A stretch of 64,000 bases of DNA from assembly GCF_964355755.1 (NCBI RefSeq), contig NC_092671.1:9125001-9189000 (forward strand). Direction: 5' to 3'. Each line of letters opens with the position of its first letter. Within the stretch, counting starts at the first letter, position 1. The DNA is from Antedon mediterranea. Lineage: Eukaryota; Echinodermata; Crinoidea; Comatulida; Antedonidae. The translations under genes and the position numbers were made by a program. This document shows, one piece after another, positions 11,796-24,500 of the stretch. The notes below the pieces were generated by a model, which did not search any database, was not told the DNA's origin, and saw only the letters and a program-made list of their open reading frames with translations.

Positions 11796-12582
11796 GATAC
11801 AATATCTATTTTTACAAATTCTACGCATATTTTATGTTACTTTTCTTCCTAAACAACTTGAACATTAACAATTCTTCTATAGTAATCTGCATATTTTTTA
11901 TATCCGCTCTCACCGTGAATCAAAGATAGAGACCTTACAAATTCTATATTCATTTTTTGTTAATGTTCTCCTTTTTAACAACAGTAATTCTGTAGTATTC
12001 CAAGTATTTTTATATTAACATTTACTCAATACCATAAATCAGATTCAGTTATTTGTTCCAAATTGCATAAACTGATAAAATATGTTTAATTACGTCTTAA
12101 AAATATTGTAAAATACAAATCATTCCATAAAAATAAAAAGCACAATAATTTTTTTTATAGTATTCAGTCTAAACCCTATCATAACAGTAAATATTTTGGG
12201 GTTAATATTATTATGAAGGTGGTGGAATATTATGTTTGTATTAGGGACAATAAAAGAATAAACCCATTACTGTAAGTTTCTGTTAATTTGTTCATGTATT
12301 GTGTACGTCGGATTTCTAACGAACAAATAATGTTTTCAGTTTCAAGCTCCCAAATCAAAACAATGTATTGTTACCAAAAGGAATTGATGTCCTCTTCTAA
12401 CCAGAAATGTACCGCTCAGAGTAGTTGGTGGCGCTATATTATCGCCGCGACGGTCGTACAGTACACACACATGCGATGCGGGTGCGGCACAATAACAATA
12501 TTCTGAGCGCTAGGCCTCTCCTGGTGGACCTAGCAGCACAGTATAATTTTGTCTTGTAATTCAGTTAAAATATTGAATAATA
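11796..12582 (+). promoter_or_regulatory. Intergenic region with GC/CpG-rich NAD+ synthetase promoter (12410-12582)
   Basis: The first 600 bases are AT-rich and hold nothing I recognise. From about 12410 the sequence becomes locally CpG-rich (GGCGCTATATTATCGCCGCG and GCGATGCGGGTGCGGC), flanked by CTCAGAG and CTGAGCG words. This island ends about 60 bases before the ATG and is the best promoter candidate. Confidence 0.45.
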
Positions 12583-15500
12583 ATGGGAAGAAAAATAACT
12601 CTAGCAACATGTACCCTTAATCAATGGGCAATGGATTTCAATGGGAACTTCAACCGTATATTAAACAGTAGGTTTTTTACAAATAATAATTTATTCTTTA
12701 GGCGCTGTCTGATTTTTTTTTAGTGAGGCAGCAGTGGCACCGACCGGCGGACGGGGGTATATAAGCCTTGTACGTAACGTAGAGGTAGCCTAGTAGCAGC
12801 CTAAGTTAGTAGGCTTAGCCGTATATTAAAATGTATGCATATTTATTTTCAGGTATACAAGTTGCAAAGGAGAAAGGTGCTAGATACAGGCTAGGACCCG
12901 AACTTGAAATTAGGTAAATTAATGAGGGGAATTATAATTGAAAGGGTTTGAAATAGAAATAATATAATATATAATACGATAAGAATAGATGATGTTTTAT
13001 ATAAATAATAATATTACTTATTATATAACACCTATATAAATTCCTGTCATTTGATTGGACGAATGTGGGTCACATGGCGTGCAATAGTACGCACTATTCA
13101 ACGATCGTTAAATAGTACTTTTTGAAACATTTTTGTTTGTTATTTAGATGTTATATAAAACAAATAATGAATGTTTTGTATTCGTGTAATGGTACAAATA
13201 ATGGCACTTGGTGAATGATGAAAGGTTATATCAACTCGGCTTTGCCTCGTTGATATAACCTTTCATCATTCACCTCGTGCCATTATTTGTACCATTGCAC
13301 TCATAAACATTCATTATTTGTATATTATTCTCCTAACTAGTGGTTATGGATGTGGTGACCACTTCTTTGAATCGGACACTTGCCTGCATTCATTCCAAGT
13401 CCTTGCTCAACTCTTGAGTTCTCCGCTCACAGAAGACATCATTTGTGAAACTGGAATGTAAGTACATTATTACTATTTTCTTGCTCAAAATATTTATGAT
13501 ATATTCACATTACGAATATACAGTATTGATACATAGGACATGATGTGCTCCAAGTCTACACCAGAACCAAGACAGACAAAAAATGCTTTGAGTATTCTGT
13601 GACATGCAAGATGACTGAACACGGATCACATTCACCTCTGAAATATTAATGTTAATTTACAAATAACATTTATTTATCAATTGAATTTCAGGCCAATAAT
13701 ACACAAGAATGTTAGGTATAATTGCAGAGTAATATTCTTAAATAAGTAAGTCAATCTATATACTGTAATACAATATTATAAAGAACATCTACTGTATATA
13801 TGAACCTCTATGTCCAGTTTGATAGTGTAGACAGAGCTTTAGGCCTAGATCATTGATCAAGGCCTAAAGCTCTGTCTACACTATCAAACTGTATGTGACG
13901 AAATATTGTGATGTGCCCATATATGGACACAATGATGCCATATTTGGGCATATCACCACCATATTTGAGCACATCACACTTTGTTTGTCAAATTAGTTTG
14001 ATAGTGTAGACAGAGCTTTAGATACTATAAATACACATTTGTTGAGGGATGAGTAATTTCTTTACTATATAAATTATAAACTTATTACCCACATTCACTC
14101 AAATATTTGTTTATATACAGAAAAATTCTTTTAATCCGTCCAAAATCAGCTATGTGTAATCATGGAAACTACCGAGAACTGCGCTGGTTTACCCCATGGA
14201 GTAAACCCCAACAAGTTGAAGATTTTTACCTTCCAGAAATTATATCAGATATAACAGGACAGGTAAATATACCTTCCATGTCACTTCACCTGGTTTAATG
14301 ATGATTACAAAGTTGTAATGTAGATACGGTCAACTGAAAGGATCGATATTTTTAAAACTAAAAGAAAAACGATATAGAAGTTATTATCAATATCAAATTA
14401 TCTGTGCTTCCACATGACCTACTGTGACCGCATTGTATAAATGCAATTTTATTTCTAAAAACACAGTCTCAAAGTTTTGCCATTGCACTGATATTTTACC
14501 AATTTTGAAATGGATTTTGGAATACAGTAACATGGAAAATGACTCGTATGAACTTTACTGAATATTTCAATCATACCCATAAAAAAATATGTGTTTAATG
14601 AATAAGAATGTTCTTTCTATTACTTAAGAAAAGTGTACCAATTGGTATGGGTGTAGTTTCAACACATGATACTTGTATTGGGCCTGAAATCTGTGAAGAG
14701 CTATGGGCTGCTGAAAGGTAATATAGATACTTAAAAGAGGGAAATGATATGGCTCTTGTTAGCACCTCTCAAAACATTGTTTAGCTTTCATGTTTTATCA
14801 ACGCATTTTAATGACATGCCTAAACCTATACCCTTTTAGGCCTAGCATTTTACAATAATACATGTATTATGCTAAATGAAATATATGACAAAAGAGAATG
14901 AAAATATTTTCATTTTTCCATTTTGTTTGTCCCCAAAAGAAGCGCACTCAAAATTGAAAAAAAAAAATCTATTTCTAAACGTTAATTGTTAATTATATAC
15001 TAGAATCCCTCTTTCGGGACATTCCAGTCGGGGGTCACCCATTTTTACCATAAACCAAGGTTAACAGGGGTCAACACTACAACCAAATCGAATGAGTGGC
15101 TGAGCGGTTAAGTCAGTGGAATTGTAATTATGTAGCCATAACATAGGCATGGGTTCGATGCTTCATGATTCTGGTGTGGTAGTCTTCTCAGATAAGGACT
15201 CTGACTCTGTTTATTTTTATACTGGGTGACCTCTTCAGTCAAAGACTGATCTCCCAGAGGGCCCAGTTGGTGATCTGTGGCTGTGATGTACTAATACACC
15301 GGGGTAACCCCCTACTCGTCTCGAAAGATGTACTAGGTTCTTTAAAGTGCACACAAGCTAGATGTGTACACTGGACCTACGGTTTATGGTCTTTATCCGA
15401 GAAGACTCGTTCTACCACTAGAACCATGGAGTGAGTGAGCCTCGAACCCCTGTCGATGTTACGGCTACGTAATTACAGTTCCACTGTCTTAACCGCTCGG

Positions 15501-18500
15501 CCACTCACTCGCTCAACTATACTTGACTCTAAGCCGTAGGTCTAGTGCACTTTAAAGATACTTGTAGTAGAGGGTTACCCCGGTGTACTAGTACACACAC
15601 AATTTTACTGGCACTCACAGCCACTGATCATAACTGGGCCCTCTGGGAGACCAGTCTTTGACTGAAGAGGTCACCCAGTATAAATAATTAAAGTTAACCA
15701 CTTATTAAGAGAACACTTGGGTAAGATATACACTAATAGAGGTCCTGTTCAATATAAAACAAATAAAATCCAGTTTATTTTGTAGCCCACATGTAGCAAT
15801 GAGTCTTGATGGTGTTGAGATCTTTACCAATGCTAGTGGAAGTCATCATGAGTTACTAAAACAGTTTGAAAGACATGACCTGATGAAGACTGCTATGATG
15901 AAGGTAATTAGAAGCTTTTGATTTATGATGACCTACGACCTACACACATTGTGTCATTGATTGTCATTTGAACCTAGGACCTTCAATCAAAACTTTGAAT
16001 CAAGTGAGGAATATTTCCCAAACTCCCCATATAAGCAAAATGAAATACATGAAAGAAATGGGTCCAAGGTCGTTGGAAATTCACATCTAAATCGTGTTAA
16101 AGGATAAGAAATTACCTGGTAAATTGTATATACAGTCGCCCCAATACTGCACTTTCTGAAAACCAGAAACTCTCCTAAAACCACACTTTCCTCCAGGTAC
16201 AAAAGGTCCCAAATTCATTTTTACCATTAAAAAGACATTCTGAATACTAGACTTTCTGGATAACCAGAAATATTTGGCCATCCCAAGGGTGTCCGGTATT
16301 GAGAGTGTATTAAATTTGTATGTAAAGTTGATTTCATTTTTTTTTCATGAATATACTGTTACCTAAAAACAAGATCAGGAGAATTTGTTAAGACATTTTA
16401 GGTATTTGAATGTTCTTTGAATGTTTTTAACAGTGTGGTGGTGTATATTTATACTCAAATTTACGTGGCTGTGATGGGGAGCGTGTTTATTATGATGGCG
16501 GGTCGTGCATCTGTGTTAATGGAACTATGATGACTGTTGGTAAACAATTTGGTATTTCTGAAGTGGTAAGATTTAATTAAAAACTTCTGTATAAGTTTTA
16601 GCTTTAAGCTCTGTTTACACTATCAAAAAAGTGTGATGTGCCCAAATATGGTAGTGGTATGCATAAATATGGTAGTGATATGACATCATCATATCCATAT
16701 ATGGGCACATCACTTTTTTTGTTTAATAGTGTAGACAGAGCTTAAATCTAAATAATTTGGACTGGGCAACCTAAGCAGTATTCTCTTCAGACTATTATAT
16801 GATGCTTTATGATACTACACTAACAAAAGTAGTAAGTAAAATTATAGACCTCAAATGAATATAATTTGCATATTTTATGGCCAATATGCTTAGAAATTAT
16901 CTGTTACAAGATGGAGTTGTATCGCCTTAAATTATAGAAAATCATGTTTTGTGAAATAGGTAAACAGAAGAGAATATCATATATTTTCATTTTTTTGCGA
17001 TAAACCTATCTATTGATTGATAAAAAAAACCAATATGGCGATCTCTGTTGTCCGGCGATCTCTGTTGTCAGGCAGTCTTTGTTGTCCGGCGATCTCTGTT
17101 GTCCGACGATCTCTGTTGTCAGGCAGTATTTGTTGTCCGGCGATCTCTGCTGTCCGGCGATCTCATCTCTAATGATGTTTGCATATCCTATCATTTTATT
17201 AATTTGTTACTTAATTAATTTTAAAATAAAACCCACCCCAACCGAAATTTAAACCTGGAATCATGTGATGCAGACATATCATCTACCATATACTGTATAT
17301 ATTGTGTACTGTATTTCTGTAGACTATATTAAACATCCAAATGACTAATATTTACATAAATTCATTTGTGAACTTATCAGAATCAGGTCCAACAGGTTTA
17401 AATTTGTGCTCTCATTGCCCATATAACTTTCAAAGACTGTATCAAACACCTGACATAAAATTGATTACTGTTTTTTTGTAGGATGTGGATGTAGCTACAA
17501 TAGACTTAGAAGATGTTAGAAGCTACAAGGCTGAAATCAGCAGCCGCTCTAAGCAGGTAACATAGTTTATACCTATAGCCCTGGTCAGAATTTGCCATAT
17601 TTTCCTATGATGCAAAGCAATGATATTTAATGATTTTTATTTATATAATCTTTTTTTCATGGTATTACTCATATTTTAACAAATTATCCATTTGTAGGCA
17701 GCTCGTTCTGGAAGTTTTCCAAGAGTTTTTGCAGACTTTTCACTGTCTATGCCTGGGGATCACTTACTGCCAACTACAGAACCACAACAATATAAGTACC
17801 ACAGTGTAGTAGAGGAGATTGCTCTAGGTCCTGCATGCTGGCTTTGGGATTACTTACGCAGAAGTAAACAGGTAGAGTTTTTAATATTTATTGGTGGTTA
17901 GTCAAGTCGGTGGAGTTGGTAATTCGATCTCTTTGCTGTGTATCATACACAAATGCATAGCATACCATAGAAACACATGCTAAATTCTAGAGTACAAGTA
18001 CATAAAGAAAATACACGTTTAAAATGTTAGTTTTCAAAACCTGCCTTAAAATTACATTTCACCTGGGATGGGCTGGCATCCTATTCAGGGATCTTTGGGC
18101 AGTAATTCGCTCTCTGGTGGAGAGGCTCCAGTTTTATGTGCATCATGGCTTTGGATATACAATTACAATGCAGTTTTCTATTTGTAAATATCATAGACAA
18201 CTGACAAAAATACCAAGATACAGTACTCCATCAGTATTTTGTCCAATCCAAATTAAATTGTAAAAAACATTATTTTTACTTGGCAAACATGATATAAAAG
18301 TTATACAATAAAATGCAAAATTACTGTAAACTAATAAACAATAAATCCTATATACATATTATATATATTTTGTATTGTGCTAAATAAATAATTTATTACA
18401 AAATAAATTAGATTCACCAAAAAACCCCAGTAGTAATGGATTAAATTGTTTAGATATTAAAACTACTAATAATCAATCGATCTGCCGTGTTGAAATAGTT

Positions 18501-21500
18501 CAAATTTTGGTTTATATGAGCAATTCTCGTTTCATTCATTATATTTAATTTGTAGGGTGGATTTTTTTTGCCATTAAGTGGAGGAATTGATAGTTCATCA
18601 ACAGCTTGTCTTGTGTCATCAATGTGTCATTTAGTATGTAAATCCGTCAATGATGGAAGTAAGTACTGGACATATAGGTTTGATGATATCAATGTAATTT
18701 GTTTTGTGTAATTTTTGTATTTTGTTGATTTCATAATTTAAACATTAAAAAGAAATCAGCCTTGCACAGAGTAGTTAATTTAGGTTTGAAATAACGTAAT
18801 TGCGTTTATCCTTTATTTCTCAACAAAAAAAATACATTTACTGAATTGCTGCATTCTTTACAATAAAATGCCTATATTTAAATATTAAAATGACATCAAA
18901 AAGTTTAAATTTATATATAAAAATCTTTCGATTTTACAATAAAAATTATAATATTTAAATATAAAAATGACATCAAACAGGAAATATGTATATGTTAAAA
19001 ACCTATTTGAATTATCAACGTATAATATTTATAAAATTACTGTATAATCAATATGAAATTTAGCACCAAGCTTATTTTTTTTTTGTTTTTTTTTATTTCT
19101 TACTTTTAGTGTATTAAAAAAGAAAATTACGGTAATTAAATCCCCTTGTAAATTGGATTTATATTCTATTAAAGAAAAAATTATTATATTTTTATTTATT
19201 ATTATAAAAAGACACAATAAACGGTTAATTTTGACCAAAACCATTGTAAATTGGTTTTCTATTCTATTAAAGATGTATTGTCCCCCAAAAACATGAAAAA
19301 TAAGATTAATAAAATCATATTTTGAATAGGCCATTTTACAGTTTTAAATAAAGTTATTTACTTCTGGAAAAAAAAAATTATTATATGTTTATTTATTTTT
19401 ATAAAAAGACACAATAAACGGTTAATTTTGACCAAAAACCATTGTCTGACAGACAATTAAGGTATATTTTGCTTTAAATTACATTTTTTCAGGGAAATTT
19501 TGTTTGTTTTCAATCCAGTTTTTGGTCAAAGTGAATAACTATTATGTGACATTAAAATCGCCTAAAAATTTGTGAAAAAAATGTTTATGGTGACAATATA
19601 TCTTTAATATATTATTATTTCTATTCTATCAATAATTTTTTTGTTTGTGTTTAGACTTGGAAACTTTAACTGATGTTCAGAATGTAACTGGTGATCCAGA
19701 TTATATACCAAGTGACCCGAAGCAATTGGCTAATCGTATTTTTGTAACTTGCTATATGGGCACTGTGAACTCCTCAGTTGAAACCCGCAAGAGAGCTCAA
19801 ATGTTAGCTCATCAAATTGGAAGGTAGAATAATAATTTGCATTATTTATTTTAAGTAAACAAAATAAATTAGCTTTTGAATTATTTGTGTGTAAAATAGT
19901 GAGAGGGAGTAAACAACTGTTAAGACAAAAGCATGGTACTCATTTTTTATTTTTTAGTCAATCAAAAATAACAGCGATAATTACCGCCACTAACAGGTTT
20001 GAAACAAAAACAATGCAACATCAAAATCGGTTAAGAATAAAATACAAATATAAATATATGTATAAACATAGATCAACACACCATAAACAATTTCAATTGG
20101 AAATGTACATATTAATCAAACAGGTTATGCAGCCATTAAATAATATGGGTTGACTTGTTGATGAATTCATTCTGCTGGTAGATTTTTAATAACACTCGTA
20201 ATTCCACATTTTTGGAATCCCAGATATGACAAGGTTTACAGAAACATAATTCTGGATTCTGTGGTTTTTGTGTCATTGTGTATATTTCAATTCAGTTACT
20301 ACTACAATCATTTCTGAACAGAGTTTGTTGTTAATCTTAAAGATGTATTGTCCCCCTGAAAAATAATTGTTCAAAATTTGTTTGTTAAATATGCCACTTT
20401 AATGTCGCATAATAGTTATCCACTTTGACCAAAACTTGGATCTAAACAAAATGTATTTACCTAAAAAAACTTTAATTTAAAGCAAAACAAGGTCAAATTG
20501 GCTGCCAGCCAATGTGTTATTGGTTGAATTTAACCATTTATTATGCTACTTTATAAGTGAAAACATTTTGTTTTTTTGTGAGTGATTAACTTGATTAAAA
20601 CTACAAAAAGCTATTCAAAGTCTGATTTCTTCATTTTTCATGTTTTGGGGGATAATACATCCTCAGAATTACTTATTATTTAGTTAGGTAAGCCAGATAA
20701 AATCATATTATACCTACAACTTAGGATTATTACACTGGCTTGCAGATGCATACATGATAGAGCATTGTAAAAAGTATTTATTTTCGTAATTTAAAATCTT
20801 TTTATCCACACAGTGATCATTTGTCCATCAATATTGATTCTTTTGTGAAAGCAGCCACTGACATATTTGTGAATGCTACAGATAAAGTACCACAGTTTAA
20901 AGTTAATGGAGGAAGCCCAAGAGAGAATTTAGCTCTCCAGAACATTCAGGTATTTATCCCATTTTTATTGGGTGTGGAATTTTATTTTGATTTATTATTT
21001 CATTTGCATATATATATATTGAAAATTGTTTTATGAGACAACTTTACACAACGCAATACAAAAAACATACAAAACCTTTACAAAATAAATAAAATGATGT
21101 TATGTAACTAAAAATATATTACACACTTTGATTGTACAAAATGATCAATTGAAATTGAAAATTCACAATAATGAAAATACGTTTATCAACCAGCTTTCAA
21201 ATATTTATCTAATTTTTATTTAAAGAACAACCATATTTGGGCGTATCACAACCATATTTGGCACATCACATGCTCAGGGGTAGATGGTGCACACTACAAG
21301 TTGATTTTCCATTGGTCATCTGGGCCTAGCGCGTCACAGAACATTCCCGCAATTATTTCAAAATACAGAGTGTGCAATAGAAATAGCCCCAGTATCAACC
21401 AATCAAATGGCTAGGAAACACTCGGGTGTGTTTTAAGAGAAAAATCGCTATGGTATGTTTATATGGTTGCAGTATAGTTATTAAAGTCATATTCATATAT

Positions 21501-24500
21501 TCGTATGACAATTCATTGACAATGAAATAGATTGTTTTATTACCACACAGAGTAAGTCAAAATGATAATACAATATAAAAATGTAATCCTTAATAAAAAT
21601 ATAAGTTATGATATGAATGTTTAAATCTTATAACAATGCATCTTCATTAAAAAATATATCTTTCATTAGCTGCAAAATAAACACTTTATTTTTCCCCTTC
21701 ATTATATCGATTATAAAATTATATATACTACAGCTATTAACCAATCAGATGCTGTGGATTAGTATACTGTAATTCAAACAATTGGCTTGCAATGAATTAA
21801 AGTGTATTTTTGAATTAGCTTGTATTTGTATAGTAATGATGTACTTTGTCACGTAATGTTACAGCCTAACTAGTCATGCATGTGTATAATAATGCCTGGT
21901 GGTATGATGTACTGTGGTGTTATCCATACATGGTTCAAAATATAGCCCTAAGAATAGAAACATTAAAGTATAACCTTCAAATCATCTGGGGTTATATTTT
22001 ACTATGTCATTCACCCCAGTCAATAAGTAGTACTAAGTGATAAAAAAAAAAATGGTTCTTTTGCATGTTGTTGACACGTTGCACTTTGACCAGTACAAGT
22101 ATCTAGGAATTGTTTTCAATGATAAACTGAGTTGGGGAGACCATATAGACTTCATCAGCAAAAAATTAAGTCCCAGAATGTATTGTATGAGAACTTTATA
22201 TAAATTTAACTCCTGTGATTTGATGTTACTTTCGTTCTATAGATCCGTTATATATAGTGTTTGGACGTATTGCCTCTCCTGTTGGGCTGGTAATGTTACC
22301 GGAGGGAATAAAGGACGCCTTGAAACTTTCATCGTCGGGCTGGTAAAATGATTGACCTGGAACTGCCTTCCTTTACCGATGTGCACCTAGAACACCTCCA
22401 GAAAGATTTCGAACGCATTGAGTCGGATGCCTCTCATCCTCTCCACAAAGTGATCATAGACCAACTTAATCGAAGTGGTAGATTGAGGCTCCTCAGTGTG
22501 AAAACAAATCGATTTGCTAAATCCTTTATTCCCTCCGGTATCATCCAGTACAACAGGAAGTCAAGAAGATAATTTTATATTGTAATTTTTTAGATGTTTT
22601 TATATGAATGGTTTTATGCTATATTTGTTTTTATAGTGTTTTCTTTGTTATTATGACGAGCAATGAATTTCCTTTTTGAGGATCAATAAAAGTTATCTTA
22701 TCTTATCTTATCAATTTTTTATTCATTGGTGATGATGACTATAGAAGTAGGTGTAGTATTAATTAAACCCGACATCAACATATTATAGTCATCCTTATTT
22801 TGCTTTAATTAGGTTCCCATTGTATTTATGTTTCTTTTATATTTTGAACATACTGTAATACAATGAATTCTTATTATTACTTGACGTTGAGAAATATTTA
22901 TTATAATAAGTTTATCTTAATTATGTTCAATTCTCAATTCACTATTACAATATTTTAATATTTTGTGCGTGGTAAAACAAACAAAAACCTTTTAGTGCAA
23001 TTACATTAAATAACATTCATTTTATTATTGCAGGTACGGCCTCATATAATGTTAAAATATCGTTAAAAAAATAAATATTATTTTAAAGTAGTTGCTGCAG
23101 TAATTGCAGTAGCTAATTTTTGACATGACGATAATAAATAATATGAAAAAATGTAGCAGAAATATTTGCATCTATTAAAATTATTTAAACTGGTTTTTCT
23201 AAATGGTTTTGTAGAAAAAGTGAATTTATTTAATAATGTTCACCAGAAAAATTGATATAGAAGATGCTCTACATAAATAGCAATTTTAACAAGTGGCTAA
23301 ATTATCAAGATGTTTAGGAAAGTAAAAATTTGGATTATTTATAATTAGAATAATTACTAATTATCTATTTTTTTAACTTTGTAGGCTCGTAGTAGGATGG
23401 TTTTATCCTATTTATTTGCCCAGTTAAGTCTATGGTCTAAAGACCGTCCTGGTGGTCTTCTAGTACTTGGCTCAGGCAACGTTGATGAATGGTAAGCAAT
23501 GATGCTTTTAAAGTAAAAATATTTTGAAAGAGTTTAATCTACTAGTAATTTGCATTTGAAATATATTGGTTTGTACATGTTGTTATTGCTAACCCTTTGA
23601 CATATAGTTAGTTTATTACAAATTACACGTGAACAATATACAGTAACTAATGTTTCATATATATTCATTATTAAAAGATAATTGTTGATTTAACTTTTAA
23701 GTGTAGATTTGCATTGATCAGGTTTGATCATTTATTTCCTCCCTCGAATAAACCCCCCGTCCCCCACTAAAAAAACACACCCCAGGGTGTTTATTTGAAT
23801 TGATACTTGTCAGATGTTTGTACCAAGTACATTATGATAATATTTGTCAAGTCATTTTTTGCGAATGACTCGAATTCATGACCTCTAGATCAAGGTACAA
23901 TTACGTCAGAGTATGGCAAACATTTGACCAATTAGAGATAATTTTCGAACTGCTGAAACAAAAAAAAGTTGTCCCAATATTGTATGGTTTTCTATTTAAA
24001 GTCCAGAATTCCTTTTAGGAAAAATAACAGACATTTTTAAAAATGTTTCTGTGTGTTTGGTTTTAAGATGTTATGTTTATTAAAAATCTTCTTTTGAATT
24101 TGTTAGTTTACGAGGTTATTTAACGAAGTATGACTGCTCAAGTGCTGATATTAACCCGATTGGTGGCATCAGTAAAAACGATCTACGAGGATTTATTCTA
24201 TTTGCGAAAGACAAATTTAATCTCCCAGCTTTGGAAAGGTAAGTTAATTTGTTATTTGGTTCAATTCTTCCATTTCAGAATCGATTATCAGATATTGGAA
24301 AGAAATGTTTCCGAGTGGTGCACAGAAATATTGTTCTAAATTTCTATAGTGCGTCACATAAATTGTTTTTTTTTATGTCTGTTTTTATGTTTATGTTCGA
24401 TTATAATCTTTTAGTCGATACAAATCAATATGTTATTAGCAGACTGACAATAATATATGATTCATGGTTCTAGTAATTAAGTATATATCTTGGTTACGAC

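Noticed and set aside
17006-17252. Open frames on both strands over 17013-17194
   Set aside because: They are produced by the 17-bp minisatellite and flanking intron, with no splice or domain support.
18050-18145. GGCTGGCATCC..ATTCAGGG block in NADSYN1 intron 10
   Set aside because: It resembles a common vertebrate/invertebrate repeat motif, but there is only one copy here and no borders, so I do not list it.
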